From contig NZ_CP031230.1 of the NCBI RefSeq assembly GCF_003351785.1, positions 2,079,001 to 2,143,000 on the forward strand: a stretch of DNA of 64,000 bases, written 5' to 3'. Position 1 is the stretch's first letter; every line of letters begins with the position of its first letter. Below are positions 44,530-59,822 of the stretch, in pieces. A program made the position numbers and the translations under genes. Origin of the DNA: Sporosarcina sp. PTS2304 (GTDB lineage: Bacteria > Bacillota > Bacilli > Bacillales_A > Planococcaceae). The notes below the pieces were generated by a model that searched no databases, had not been told where the DNA came from, and saw nothing but the letters and a program-made list of their open reading frames with translations.

Positions 44530-45441
44530 TTATACTTGGTCTTGTAGACGTAACTTTTGTTTCGGAACGAACATCTCGACGTGGCGATACAAGTTTTGGA
44601 AAGTTGCTGGCAACACACCACCGTACTCCCCGTCCAGATTTAGCAATACTTCATCTTTTGACGTCACTACTATTTTTTCCGCCTTGGCAGACACGACTAG
44701 AGGATCATCTAAATGCTCTCCCCTTGAAGCTAGTGTCACTACCCGAATGAACTCCGCTATATTACATTTTTTCAATATAAGCAACGTAAAGTATCCATCG
44801 TTAATACTCGAGTCAGGTGCCAACTTTTCAAACCCGCCTACTGAATTGGTCAAACCGATTAGAAACATCATCGCTTCTTCATCGAATACATTTCCATCAT
44901 ACTCTATACGCAAATGACTGGAATGAATAGAAGGCAACATTTCAATCCCTTTTAAGTAATAGGCTAGTTGTCCAATCACTGTTTTCAATCGGCTAGGCAC
45001 TTCATACGTTAACTCCGTCATTCGTCCGCCACCCGCAATATTAATAAAGTACCGGTCGTTCATCATCCCTACGTCTACTGGAGTTGTTTCTCCTTTGCAG
45101 ATGATGTCAACAGCTTCATTAATCTCTCGCGGTATACGGAGGGCTCGGGCGAAATCATTCGTCGTTCCTATAGGAATCAATCCAATTTTCGGACGTTTTT
45201 CAAAATGCCCAACACCTTCTACTACTTCATTGAGTGTCCCGTCTCCACCAGCTGCAATGACAATGTCAAATCCTCTTTCAACGGCATGCTTCGCTGCAAC
45301 AGTCGCGTCACCCTCACATGTCGTAGCGTGCGCAGATGTTTCATAGCCTGCGTTTTCAAGCTTTTCGAGGACTTCTGCCAAATGCTTGCGAAAAACTTCT
45401 CTTCCAGCTGTTGGATTATAAATGATACGTGCACGTTTCAT
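44530..45441 (-). CDS. dgkB: Diacylglycerol kinase DgkB
   Basis: A 303-residue soluble lipid kinase. It has RIIYNPTAGRE (nucleotide-binding start), the catalytic GGDGTLNEVVEG (residue ~68), IPIGTTNDFARAL and a conserved tail. It phosphorylates diacylglycerol to phosphatidate, recycling the diacylglycerol released in lipoteichoic acid synthesis. The ATG at 45441 has AGGGGAAAG upstream; longer frames add 12 unlikely residues. It corresponds to YerQ of B. subtilis and follows gatB, as there. Confidence 0.9.
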   Translation of the reverse strand: MKRARIIYNPTAGREVFRKHLAEVLEKLENAGYETSAHATTCEGDATVAAKHAVERGFDIVIAAGGDGTLNEVVEGVGHFEKRPKIGLIPIGTTNDFARALRIPREINEAVDIICKGETTPVDVGMMNDRYFINIAGGGRMTELTYEVPSRLKTVIGQLAYYLKGIEMLPSIHSSHLRIEYDGNVFDEEAMMFLIGLTNSVGGFEKLAPDSSINDGYFTLLILKKCNIAEFIRVVTLASRGEHLDDPLVVSAKAEKIVVTSKDEVLLNLDGEYGGVLPATFQNLYRHVEMFVPKQKLRLQDQV

Positions 45442-45577
45442 ACACTTTCCCCTCGATCCTTTCATGTCTGAATCCACTGATCAAACGATGTCCTACCTAG
45501 TATGGAAATTTCTTATGTTATTCATTCAGCGGTTGTATAACCGGTAACTACGTTGCGCGACATTATTGATTATAATC

Positions 45578-45620
45578 AAAAAACGCCCAGGATTGGACTG
45601 TCCTGTCTCCCCTGAAACGT
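45578..45620 (-). terminator. Terminator downstream of gatB
   Basis: On the minus strand a hairpin CAGGACagtccaaTCCTG lies within an outer CGTTTC-type stem and is followed by GCGTTTTTTG. It sits between gatB and dgkB. Confidence 0.5.
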
Positions 45621-45639
45621 TTTTCGATCAAACTATTTA

Positions 45640-47070
45640 TTATCGCTTTTGAATTTCTTCCATTAATAATTTATTAACAAGCGGTGGGTTAGCTTGTCCT
45701 TTTGTCGCTTTCATCACTTGTCCGACTAAGAAGCCAACCGCGCGTTCTTTACCGTTCTTAAAGTCTTCAATCGACTGTTCATTGTTATCTAGGATTTCCG
45801 TAATAATTGTACGCAATGTACCTTCATCCGAAATTTGAACTAGACCTTTTTCTTTGACGATATCTGCAGGGTTTCCACCTTTTTTCACAAGTTCGACGAA
45901 TACTTTCTTCGCGATTTTAGAAGAAATCGTACCATCTGTGATGAGCTTAACTAACTGCGCCAAACTTTCAGCTGTCAATGGCGTATCATGCAATTCTTTG
46001 GATTCTGCATTTAAATAGGCAGAGACGTCGCCCATTAACCAGTTAGAAGCTAATTTAGGTTCAGCTCCAGCTTTAACTGTCGCATCGAAGAAATCAGACA
46101 TTTCTTTCGTCAATGTTAATACATGTGCGTCATACTCTGGCAGACCCATTTCGGATACGTAACGCGCTTTACGTGCATCTGGCAATTCTGGAATTTCTGC
46201 GCGTACGCGATCCATCCACTCTTGGTCGATATGCACTTCTGGTAGATCCGGATCATTGATGAAACGGTAATCATTTGCACTACCTTTAATACGCATCAAT
46301 ACCGTTTCTCCAGTCGCTTCATCGTAACGACGTGTTTCTTGTTGAATCGTTCCACCCGAAAGCAAGATTTTCTCTTGACGTGCCACTTCGTTTTCAATTC
46401 CACGACGGATAAAGTTAAAAGAGTTTAAGTTTTTCAATTCTGTCTTTGTGCCGAATTGTTCTTGACCGAAAGGACGCAATGAAATATTCGCATCACAACG
46501 TAGAGAACCTTCTTCCATGCGGACATCAGATACGCCCGTATATTGGATGATTGCTTTCAATTTTTCCAAGAACGCGTAGGCCTCTTCAGGAGAACGTACA
46601 TCTGCTTCTGTAACAATTTCAATTAACGGTGTCCCTTGACGGTTTAAGTCTACTAATGAATAGCCGTTATCGGAGTGAGTTAACTTTCCAGCATCTTCTT
46701 CTAAATGTACGCGTTCAATACGAATTTTCTTTTTCTTACCATCTACTTCAATCTCAATCCAACCATTCGAACCTACAGGACGCTTATCCTGTGAGATTTG
46801 GTATGCCTTTGGATTGTCCGGATAAAAGTAATGTTTACGGTCGAAGTTCATAACAGGTGCTACATCACAGTTTAACGCCATGGATGCCTTCATACCGAAC
46901 TCGATTGCTTTTTTATTTAGCGTAGGTAAGACACCTGGATAAGCGATGTCTGTTACGTGAATATTTTTGTTTGGCTCGGCACCGAAATGAGCCGGTGCAG
47001 GAGACATGATTTTTGTATCTGTTTTAAGTTCTACGTGGATTTCAAGACCAACAATAGTTTCGAAGTTCAT
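45640..47070 (-). CDS. gatB: Aspartyl/glutamyl-tRNA amidotransferase subunit B
   Basis: A 476-residue GatB. It begins [15 protein letters not shown], the conserved N-terminus, contains [15 protein letters not shown] and [21 protein letters not shown], and ends with the helical YqeY-like tail domain ([14 protein letters not shown] ... [12 protein letters not shown]). It phosphorylates misacylated Glu-tRNA(Gln) or Asp-tRNA(Asn) and guides it to the amidase. It follows gatA after 2 bp. Confidence 0.97.
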   Translation of the reverse strand: MNFETIVGLEIHVELKTDTKIMSPAPAHFGAEPNKNIHVTDIAYPGVLPTLNKKAIEFGMKASMALNCDVAPVMNFDRKHYFYPDNPKAYQISQDKRPVGSNGWIEIEVDGKKKKIRIERVHLEEDAGKLTHSDNGYSLVDLNRQGTPLIEIVTEADVRSPEEAYAFLEKLKAIIQYTGVSDVRMEEGSLRCDANISLRPFGQEQFGTKTELKNLNSFNFIRRGIENEVARQEKILLSGGTIQQETRRYDEATGETVLMRIKGSANDYRFINDPDLPEVHIDQEWMDRVRAEIPELPDARKARYVSEMGLPEYDAHVLTLTKEMSDFFDATVKAGAEPKLASNWLMGDVSAYLNAESKELHDTPLTAESLAQLVKLITDGTISSKIAKKVFVELVKKGGNPADIVKEKGLVQISDEGTLRTIITEILDNNEQSIEDFKNGKERAVGFLVGQVMKATKGQANPPLVNKLLMEEIQKR

Positions 47071-47072
47071 GA

Positions 47073-48536
47073 TTAGTTCCCCTCCTGAATCGATGGAGTG
47101 CGTTTATGGAAATCAGTAGCTTGCTCATACGCATGAGCTACTTTATATAGCGTTTCTTCATCAAAATGTTTACCCATGATTTGCATGCCCACTGGTAGTT
47201 CATTGACGAAACCACATGGCACAGAAAGCGCAGGACGCCCAGTTAAGTTTGCTGGCACTGCTAATACGTCATTCGCGTAATGAACGAGTTGGTCGCCACC
47301 TGTTTCACCTAACTTAAATGCTGTAGTTGCAGCAGTTGGTCCAATGACTACATCGTATGTTTCAAATACTTCATTGAAGTCTTGTGCGATTAATGTACGG
47401 ACTTTTTGTGCACGTACGTAAAGATCTTCGTGATGATCTGCACTCATTGCATACGTTCCAAAAATCAAGCGCTTCTTCACTTCTTCACCAAAGCCTTCTT
47501 GACGTGTACGGAAATACGCCTGCTCCAAGTTTTCTGCATTCTCTGTATGATAGCCGTAACGCAACCCGTCAAAGCGAGAGTAGTTCGACTGTGCTTCTGA
47601 TGAAGATAGTACGTAATACGTTGAAGGTGCGTATTGAATATGTGGTAATTCCACTTCTTCACATACAGCGCCCAGTGATTCCAATACACGTATTGCTTCT
47701 TTAACTGTTGCCGCTACATCCGCATCTACACCTTCGCCCAAATAAGAAGATGGAACCGCTACTTTCAATCCTTTAATATCTCCAGTTAACGCTTTTGTGA
47801 AATCTGGTACGGACTTAGCAGACGATGAACTGTCATTTTCATCTTCTCCAGAAATTACGCTCAATAATAATGCGTTGTCTTCTACTGTACGTGATAATGT
47901 ACCAATTTGGTCGAGTGAAGAAGCAAATGCCGTTAAACCAAAACGTGATACACGACCGTATGTAGGCTTCATCCCGACAACTCCACAAAAAGCAGCCGGC
48001 TGTCGAACCGATCCACCTGTATCTGAACCTAATGACAATGGAACTTCACCTGCCGCAACCGCTGCTGCAGATCCACCTGAAGAGCCGCCTGGCACATAGT
48101 CTGTATTCCATGGATTTAACGTGTTACCGAAATAAGACGTTTCAGTAGTTGAGCCCATCGCGAACTCATCCATATTTAATTTACCTACGTTCACTGCTCC
48201 AGCAGCTTCTAATTTATTCATCACTGTTGCATTATATACGGGCACGAAATTCTCAAGCATTTTACTCGCACATGTCGTTGTCATATCCAGTGTGACGATA
48301 TTATCTTTAATACCGATTGGCACGCCGAATAAACGACCGCGCGCGTCTGTTTCCACTTGATCCAACTGCTCTGCACGTGCTTTCGCTTCATCTGTCGCTA
48401 CATGAATGAATGCATTGATTTTCTCATCTATTTGTTCAATTGTTTGTAACGTTTGTTCCGTTACTTCCTTTACCGTTACTTCACCCTTTTGTAACAGGGC
48501 TTGAAGTTCTGTGGCTGTTTTACTAGTTAACGTCAT
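47073..48536 (-). CDS. gatA: Glutamyl-tRNA(Gln) amidotransferase subunit A
   Basis: A 487-residue amidase-signature enzyme: [15 protein letters not shown], the glycine/serine-rich [16 protein letters not shown] and [18 protein letters not shown] holding the Ser-cisSer-Lys triad. It releases ammonia from glutamine for the amidation. The ATG at 48536 has AGGAGG upstream; the frame reaches to 48578 but without an RBS. gatC lies 53 bp upstream. Confidence 0.97.
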   Translation of the reverse strand: MTLTSKTATELQALLQKGEVTVKEVTEQTLQTIEQIDEKINAFIHVATDEAKARAEQLDQVETDARGRLFGVPIGIKDNIVTLDMTTTCASKMLENFVPVYNATVMNKLEAAGAVNVGKLNMDEFAMGSTTETSYFGNTLNPWNTDYVPGGSSGGSAAAVAAGEVPLSLGSDTGGSVRQPAAFCGVVGMKPTYGRVSRFGLTAFASSLDQIGTLSRTVEDNALLLSVISGEDENDSSSSAKSVPDFTKALTGDIKGLKVAVPSSYLGEGVDADVAATVKEAIRVLESLGAVCEEVELPHIQYAPSTYYVLSSSEAQSNYSRFDGLRYGYHTENAENLEQAYFRTRQEGFGEEVKKRLIFGTYAMSADHHEDLYVRAQKVRTLIAQDFNEVFETYDVVIGPTAATTAFKLGETGGDQLVHYANDVLAVPANLTGRPALSVPCGFVNELPVGMQIMGKHFDEETLYKVAHAYEQATDFHKRTPSIQEGN

Positions 48537-48589
48537 CACTTTTCCTCCTACTATCATTGTGCTCTGAATATTTTTCAAGCAGCAAAATC

Positions 48590-48877
48590 TTATAGAATAT
48601 CGGGTACTTTAATAGAGCCGTCTTCTTGATCTTCTGCACTGGCTAGCATGATTTCGCGGTCCAAAATGTCTTTTGGCTGATCTTCACGCAACACGTTGAT
48701 CATAGCAATAGGATGTGTCATCGGTTCTACATTTGTAACATCTACTTCTTTTAAATCACTGACGCTTTCAATCAAATCTGCAATTTTCGCAGAGAAAGTT
48801 TCTTTGTCTTCTTCGGAAACGCCAATACGGATAAAGTCCGCAAAATATTTGACGTCATCTTTTGAAAATGTTGTCAT
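48590..48877 (-). CDS. gatC: Aspartyl/glutamyl-tRNA amidotransferase subunit C
   Basis: A 95-residue GatC with the usual helical start ([20 protein letters not shown]) and the loop [20 protein letters not shown] that wraps between GatA and GatB. It stabilises the complex. The ATG at 48877 has GAGGAGG upstream. It is the first gene of the gatCAB operon. Confidence 0.95.
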   Translation of the reverse strand: MTTFSKDDVKYFADFIRIGVSEEDKETFSAKIADLIESVSDLKEVDVTNVEPMTHPIAMINVLREDQPKDILDREIMLASAEDQEDGSIKVPDIL

Positions 48878-48966
48878 ACATCGTTCCTCCTCATTTTGCA
48901 ATCGTACAATTCATCATACCACCTATTTAGACCATTGGAAAGTTCGTAATGCCTATAACTGCCATG

Positions 48967-54375
<5,409 letters not shown>

Positions 54376-54420
54376 ATGTGTACCGCCTTTTTAGGAACAT
54401 TCGTTCTAATTGTATACTAT

Positions 54421-55119
54421 TTACACAGACAAAGGAACTGATTTCACAGCAGCTACAGTAGCAAGAGCTGCTTTCATATCTTCATAGACAATATTCCCGA
54501 CAATTACAGTATCCGCAATAGTAGCCATTTCTATAGCCTGCTCTTTTGTACGGATACCACCACCATAAAATAACCGGGTATTGTGCAATAGTTCTTTAGC
54601 AGTTTGTACCATTTTAGGATCACCATACTGTCCACTGTATTCTAAATAAAATATAGGAAGAGAAAAAAGATGTTCCGCCATGCGCGCATACGCTTGTACA
54701 TCTTCTTCATCCGGAACTTGCTTTACACCGGTTAATTTAGCCGCCTTGCATTCGGGATTTACAATGCAGTATCCTTCTGTAATAATTTCATCAAAGTTCA
54801 TCATATGACCGTATTCACGCAGTGCTTCATGGTGCAGACCATTTACCCATTTTGCATCTGATGTATTGAGTACTGTCGGAATGAAGTAATAGTCATAACC
54901 AGGTGTCACAGATTCCACTGTAGATACTTCTAATGCTAGAGGTACTGAATATCGGCGAAAACGCGCCAGTAAATCAAGTACATTTTCTATCGTCACCCCA
55001 TCGGAACCACCGACGATCACTCCGTCTGTGCCTGATTCAGCAATACGCTCTACCTCTTCATCAGATAACTCTTTCGCTGGATCAATTTTAAATGCATGCC
55101 GCCATGTTTTATAGTCCAT
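54421..55119 (-). CDS. pcrB: Heptaprenylglyceryl phosphate synthase PcrB
   Basis: A 232-residue TIM-barrel prenyltransferase. The residues KIDPAK at the start, [47 protein letters not shown] and [13 protein letters not shown] line the phosphate- and glycerol-1-phosphate-binding pocket. It makes heptaprenylglyceryl phosphate in Bacillales. The ATG at 55119 has GAAGGTG upstream; the frame extends to 55176 without a better start. Confidence 0.95.
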   Translation of the reverse strand: MDYKTWRHAFKIDPAKELSDEEVERIAESGTDGVIVGGSDGVTIENVLDLLARFRRYSVPLALEVSTVESVTPGYDYYFIPTVLNTSDAKWVNGLHHEALREYGHMMNFDEIITEGYCIVNPECKAAKLTGVKQVPDEEDVQAYARMAEHLFSLPIFYLEYSGQYGDPKMVQTAKELLHNTRLFYGGGIRTKEQAIEMATIADTVIVGNIVYEDMKAALATVAAVKSVPLSV

Positions 55120-55179
55120 TCTTATGCGCACCTTCTTTTTATTATAGTTTATCATTATCATACTGCATAACAACACAAA

Positions 55180-55208
55180 AACCGGTAGGGATGACTACCC
55201 GGCCGGTT
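55180..55208 (-). terminator. Terminator between yerC and pcrB
   Basis: On the minus strand ACCGGcc-GGGTAG-tcat-CCCTACCGGT forms a strong hairpin followed by TTTTTG, ending the yerC transcript and separating it from pcrB-pcrA-ligA. Confidence 0.75.
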
Positions 55209-55216
55209 GGGGTTAT

Positions 55217-55534
55217 TTATTTCTTCGGTTGGTGTTTATCAAGTTCAGGATAGAGCCGATCCAACATTAGGTTGTAACCGCCTGAACCGTAGTCTACACA
55301 GCGACGAACACGAGAAATAGTAGCTGTACTTGCACCTGTTTCTTGCTGGATATTGTCATATGTCTTTTTCAGACGTAGTTTATGCGCGACGTCTAACCGC
55401 TGTGCAAGTGATTGAACTTCACTCATTGTGCATACATCGTCAAAAAACTGGTAACATTCTTCTAAATCCTGTAGTTCTAAAATAGCTTTGAATAATTGAT
55501 CTATTTGTTCACCGCGTATTTTATCTATTTGCAT
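55217..55534 (-). CDS. yerC: TrpR-like protein YerC/YecD
   Basis: A 105-residue all-helical protein of the TrpR superfamily. The helix-turn-helix reads TYDNIQQETGASTATISRVRRCVDYG. In Bacillales it lies between the YerB lipoprotein gene and pcrB, as it does here. It is thought to be a small DNA-binding regulator of unknown target. Confidence 0.92.
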   Translation of the reverse strand: MQIDKIRGEQIDQLFKAILELQDLEECYQFFDDVCTMSEVQSLAQRLDVAHKLRLKKTYDNIQQETGASTATISRVRRCVDYGSGGYNLMLDRLYPELDKHQPKK

Positions 55535-55558
55535 ATTCTCGCCCTCTCTTTGTCGATT

Positions 55559-56560
55559 TTACGGAATATACGTGACAGTGGAAGAAAGGCTAGGAACGAT
55601 ATGAATCCAAGTTTGCCCGACAGTTAACGATACTGGCAAGTCTTGCTCGACTGGGAGTAAAAATCCATCTCTATTTTCCCATTCAATTTCCCTCGTAATG
55701 CCTTCATGGAATAGTATAGCTTTACCGCCAGACTGAAGATCAATCGCTAATCTTCCCTGTTGATCAATTATTTGATGATTCATCTCCATCACTAGTACAT
55801 TCGATAACTCCACTCGTCGTTCATTCAACTTATCTACTGTATCTATACTATTAACGGAGCGATAATATCGATTCATTTCTTCATCGTACCGGTACGTACT
55901 GACAAACTTCGGATCGGAACTATATGCTACCGTCACGGTTGAAGCTATATCTCCTATTTTATCACTTTCTTCGGGTTTTAGGAAAGAAAAGGGCGGTGTC
56001 TTAATAATCTTTTTGACGGCATTCGTCTTTTCAAATGCTTCTTCTATATGCTGCTTAGAAATATATGAATTATGTGGTGCTTTACGATCGGATGAACGTT
56101 CAAACAAACTTCCATCATATTGCATGCCATTGACATGATCTACTACTCGATCATCTAATAACTTTTTGGCATCTGGACTGTATCCATGTGCTATAAAAAA
56201 AGCATCCATTCCTTCTGCAAAATGAACAAAATAATCACGTGCGCTGCGAACTGGTCCAATCTGATCGGGCATCTCACTTTGGAATACAGCCGCGAACCGC
56301 GTAACATTCCCTTCTGCCAGAAATTCGTACACTTGGTCTGCTTCAGCGAGACCAGACTGCGGTCTTGCTAACGGATGATTGTTCATCGTTACAACGACCG
56401 GACGATTGTCCAGCACTTCAGTTACTTGCTCCCCTGTAAATGGTGCCAGCAAATTTTGCGATGGTGTTTCTTCAGTTTGCTCTTTGGAGCGAGAACAACC
56501 ACTTATACATAACAGTCCAATACATGCGGTTAAAAGCAATTTTCGTTTATTCCATTTCAA
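55559..56560 (-). CDS. yerB: DUF3048 lipoprotein YerB
   Basis: A 333-residue lipoprotein with signal peptide LLLTACIGLLCISGC and two DUF3048 domains (VTMNNHPLARPQSGLAEADQ ... EMPDQIGPVRSARDYFV; ALSSTVTYIP-type end). It is anchored outside the membrane; function unknown. The TTG start at 56560 has AGGAACTG upstream. Gene order with yerC and the deaminase gene matches B. subtilis. Confidence 0.92.
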   Translation of the reverse strand: MKWNKRKLLLTACIGLLCISGCSRSKEQTEETPSQNLLAPFTGEQVTEVLDNRPVVVTMNNHPLARPQSGLAEADQVYEFLAEGNVTRFAAVFQSEMPDQIGPVRSARDYFVHFAEGMDAFFIAHGYSPDAKKLLDDRVVDHVNGMQYDGSLFERSSDRKAPHNSYISKQHIEEAFEKTNAVKKIIKTPPFSFLKPEESDKIGDIASTVTVAYSSDPKFVSTYRYDEEMNRYYRSVNSIDTVDKLNERRVELSNVLVMEMNHQIIDQQGRLAIDLQSGGKAILFHEGITREIEWENRDGFLLPVEQDLPVSLTVGQTWIHIVPSLSSTVTYIP

Positions 56561-56568
56561 AACAGTTC

Positions 56569-58284
56569 CTACCTTTCTGTGTTAGGAAGTAAACATTCAT
56601 TTTTCAGGACTTGAAACAAACCTACTGGCGTAATACGAACATGCGGTAAATGAACAGATTGTAAAAACAACAATGTGAAAACCATATCTCCGTGACGATA
56701 TCCACGTTGTTTCAGTGCTCGCTTCATCGTTAACTCTTGCTTCATGATCATTTCCATTGGCTGATCTGATAAACCGCCACCGATAGCTAAAGGTAATGTT
56801 TCAACAATCTTTCCATTCTCAGCAATGACCATACCACCGCCGATTCTCTTTACTTCATCGAAGGCTCTTTTCATCTCTTGCCAATCCTGTCCAATTAATA
56901 ATACATCTCCAGTGTTTGAATAGGAAGATGCAAATCCTTGCAACTCATCAGCAAACCCTTTTAATACGGTGTTCACTCGCCACTTTCCTTGTCTATCAAG
57001 TAATACTAAGAAACATTCATCGCTCGCAGTAATTACAGGATGCGTCAAATCGATTGTCGTTTCATACGTTTTTGTAATGACGTCATTGACCATTTGAATG
57101 CCTAAGGTTGAAGGAAATGTAAAATCTTCGTCCTTCAGTTCAAATGGCAATTTTAACGGCGGAATCTTCGACCAGTCTACGGTTTCAAATTTCTGTACCG
57201 GCTGTCCTTCTTTTACTACCCAGCGACCTTTTGATAACACATCTGTCGGTACCGGATTTCGTTCATCTTCCAAAAAGTTCAATGTCGCAAAACGTCCCGT
57301 CGCAATCACACTATGCGAGTCAGTCATGTCATAGTACCTCGCTACGTTATAAGAAGCCATTTGATAGGCGTCGATAGGTTTTACTCCCGCGTCTAGGGCG
57401 ATTTGTATGCATTGATCAATAACTCCCGCCTGATAGAAGGATGGACTTGAGCCGTCCGTTGTCATCATGAGATGATCGAACACATCCCACTCTTTCTTCA
57501 CTATCCCCGCCAGTAACGTCGGTAAATCAGGACGAATGGAAGAATGGCGTAGTGTCACAGCATATCCTTGTTGTAAACGAATTCCTACTTCGTCAACAGT
57601 CATCGCCTCGTGGTCGCCATCTACTCCAAGCAACTTCATTCTTGCTAATGTCCGTTCAGAAGCACCGGGAAAATGCCCTTCAATCTTCTTATTCAGTCTC
57701 TTAGATTCACTGAGACTGCTCATCATGTTTTGATCGCCTCTTAAAAGTCTTGGCCAACCTGTTAACTCCCCTGTCAATAAAACATCAGGTCGTTTGATCC
57801 ACTCCAAAACATCGTCAGGATTGAAGAGCTGTTGTTCATTTTTTAACACAGTTTGTGAATCAACACGAGCCCACCAGTAAAAGCTAAATGGTAGTTCATT
57901 CAACTGATCAATAAAGGCAAAAGCGGTTTTCTGATGTAATTTTGCAAATAAAAATAAATTATCTGCTATGAATGTAGTCGTCCCACGGCGTGCCGCATAT
58001 TCAGCAAACGTTTCGGAGTTGTACAGTTGAAATGGATGCACATGTGGCTCGATATAACCCGGCACGATTTTTTTCCCTGAAGCATCTATTCGCTCCGTTC
58101 CTTCAAGCTGTACAGGTAGTCGTTCCCCGACATACACGATACGATCTCCATGAATCCATATATTTCCTTGCATCCATTGTTTAAATACGGAGTGCAAGTA
58201 AGTAGCATTTTCAATCACCATATCAGGTGCTTGTTGCCCATTAATAATAGCTAATTGATTCTGAATTTCTGCTGCATTCCACAT
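56569..58284 (-). CDS. Adenine deaminase-like amidohydrolase (YerA type)
   Basis: A 571-residue metallohydrolase. The metal-binding motif is VPGYIEPHVHPFQ (residue ~80), with EGHFPGA and a central MTTDGSSPSFY carrying the aspartate. The C-terminal half is the adenine deaminase C-terminal domain (GGGMVIAENGKIVETLPLAIGGGLSD). Adenine deaminase converts adenine to hypoxanthine; YerA-type paralogues lack proven activity. The ATG at 58284 is preferred, with GTG at 58293 possible. It lies beside purine biosynthesis genes, which suits purine salvage. Confidence 0.8.
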   Translation of the reverse strand: MWNAAEIQNQLAIINGQQAPDMVIENATYLHSVFKQWMQGNIWIHGDRIVYVGERLPVQLEGTERIDASGKKIVPGYIEPHVHPFQLYNSETFAEYAARRGTTTFIADNLFLFAKLHQKTAFAFIDQLNELPFSFYWWARVDSQTVLKNEQQLFNPDDVLEWIKRPDVLLTGELTGWPRLLRGDQNMMSSLSESKRLNKKIEGHFPGASERTLARMKLLGVDGDHEAMTVDEVGIRLQQGYAVTLRHSSIRPDLPTLLAGIVKKEWDVFDHLMMTTDGSSPSFYQAGVIDQCIQIALDAGVKPIDAYQMASYNVARYYDMTDSHSVIATGRFATLNFLEDERNPVPTDVLSKGRWVVKEGQPVQKFETVDWSKIPPLKLPFELKDEDFTFPSTLGIQMVNDVITKTYETTIDLTHPVITASDECFLVLLDRQGKWRVNTVLKGFADELQGFASSYSNTGDVLLIGQDWQEMKRAFDEVKRIGGGMVIAENGKIVETLPLAIGGGLSDQPMEMIMKQELTMKRALKQRGYRHGDMVFTLLFLQSVHLPHVRITPVGLFQVLKNECLLPNTER

Positions 58285-58391
58285 GCCAGTCACCGTCCTA
58301 ATAAAATAATTGATTATTCCTCTATGCTGTTTATATCCATGCTTTATATTAAGATAGCAATTGGTTAGTCATTAGGCAAGTTACATTCGTT

Positions 58392-58589
58392 TTCTCCACA
58401 ATTAGTTTAATAGGTAATTATAATATAAACAAATTATTCACATTACTAACAACTTACTAACAATTTATTCACTTGTAACTCACAGAATTTGATTTCGCTT
58501 TGTGGATATCTGTCTTTGTACATAAATTATCCACAGAACTCATTTATTTGAGTAGTAATAGTAATTTTGCTTATGTTGTTTGTGGATTA
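58392..58589. promoter_or_regulatory. Cluster of DnaA-box-like 9-mers
   Basis: Within 200 AT-rich bp upstream of the deaminase gene lie TTCTCCACA (58392-58400), TTATTCACA (58434-58442), TTATTCACT (58465-58473), TGTGGATAT (58501-58509, inverted), a perfect TTATCCACA (58527-58535) and TGTGGATTA (58581-58589, inverted). All but TTATTCACT (two mismatches) are within one mismatch of the DnaA box. No origin genes are nearby, so this is a possible DnaA-titrating or regulatory cluster. Confidence 0.55.
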
Positions 58590-58620
58590 ACCGTATGATG
58601 TATAATTCATTTAATTAAAA

Positions 58621-59757
58621 GCGAGTGACTTTGGCTAGTGATATACGATGACGAGTGGATGAAGTGAGGCGGACTTGAAGATTCTTGCGGCTTGCGCTGG
58701 AGGGCGTTACGCTTTCCGGAGGGGGCGCGGTGGACCTCGCAAAAGTGCATTGCGAGTTACACCTGTCAAATGCAAAGATGTGCTCCTTCTCGCTGCGCCT
58801 CACTCGCAAAAGCCGTCCTTCGCAACGGCTTTCCCTGAACCTCTCGGAGTCGATCGTCTGTAAGCTCCAAGCCGTACTTTTTGTGTGCAAGACAGGTTGG
58901 TCACTCTTTGTATGTAGTGAAGACTACGTGGGCTGGTCAGGTACTTTATGTTCGTTTATTAGATACAGAAAGGCTGACTTGAAAAGTCATGCGGCTTGCG
59001 CTTCCAGACGATACGCTTTCCGGAGGGGACCCGGTGGACCCCGCAAAAGTGCGTTGCGAGTTACACCTGTCGTCCTGATCCTCCCGGAGTCGATCGTCTT
59101 CCAGCTTCAGCCGTACTTAGTGTAGGCAAGACAGTTCAATAGTTCTCTGTATATGGTGAAAGACCAACTAAATAGACTTGTCTGATATTATGCGACAGCT
59201 TTTGAAGTTAGATAGCGGTGAAGTATTATCAGCTGCTATAACTGTTTCGAATAAACGAATGAAAAAAGAAATGACCCTATATGCATTCACTCAGGCAATC
59301 CAAAGCATCACCCACACTGTTCAGGAAGCGGAACATACCATACTTAATTTCTGGACGAACACAAACTGACTTACGGACACAACCTCAAGGATTCTCCCGG
59401 AAGAACCGGCGACTCTGGGAGGATCAGCGTGACAGGCGTAATCGCCAATGCACTTCTGGCGAGTCCGCCGCGCGCCCTCCAGAAAGCGTCCGGTTTCTCT
59501 CGGGAGAATCCTAGCACGTACACTCATTTTCTACGCTAAAATAGAAGAATCACTTACCCTACTCTAATTTCTGGCCGAACTCCAACTGACTTCCCGACAA
59601 AAATTCAAGGATTCTCCCGGAAGAACCGGCGACTCTGGGAGGATCAGCGTGACAGGCGTAATCGCCAATGCACTTCTGGCGAGTCCGCCGCGTGCCCTCA
59701 GGAAAGCGTCCGGTTTCTCTCGGGAGAATCCTAGCACGTACCCTATTTTTCCGCACC
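58621..59757 (+). repeat. Dispersed structured repeat array, copy 3 (longest)
   Basis: A 1.1-kb gene-free stretch with two B units (58688-58874 and 58992-59113), a common spacer, and two A units (59389-59511 and 59609-59731). The second B unit lacks a ~70-nt internal loop present in the first. The A units here are nearly identical to each other and to 1479-1601. The small open frames in it are not conserved between copies. Confidence 0.85.
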
Positions 59758-59766
59758 AGCAAAAAA

Positions 59767-59805
59767 TTAAAATCCCCCTGCTCATACTAAACAGGAGGAT
59801 TTTAA
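59767..59805 (-). terminator. pur operon terminator
   Basis: On the minus strand AAAATCCTCCTG pairs with CAGGGGGATTTT, followed by AATTTTTTG, just after the purD stop. It ends the purine operon. Confidence 0.75.
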
Positions 59806-59822
59806 ATAGATGTTATAAATAA

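Noticed and set aside
58615-59785. Overlapping open frames between the deaminase gene and purD
   Set aside because: Same repeat family; the frames differ between near-identical units, which is not expected of genes.
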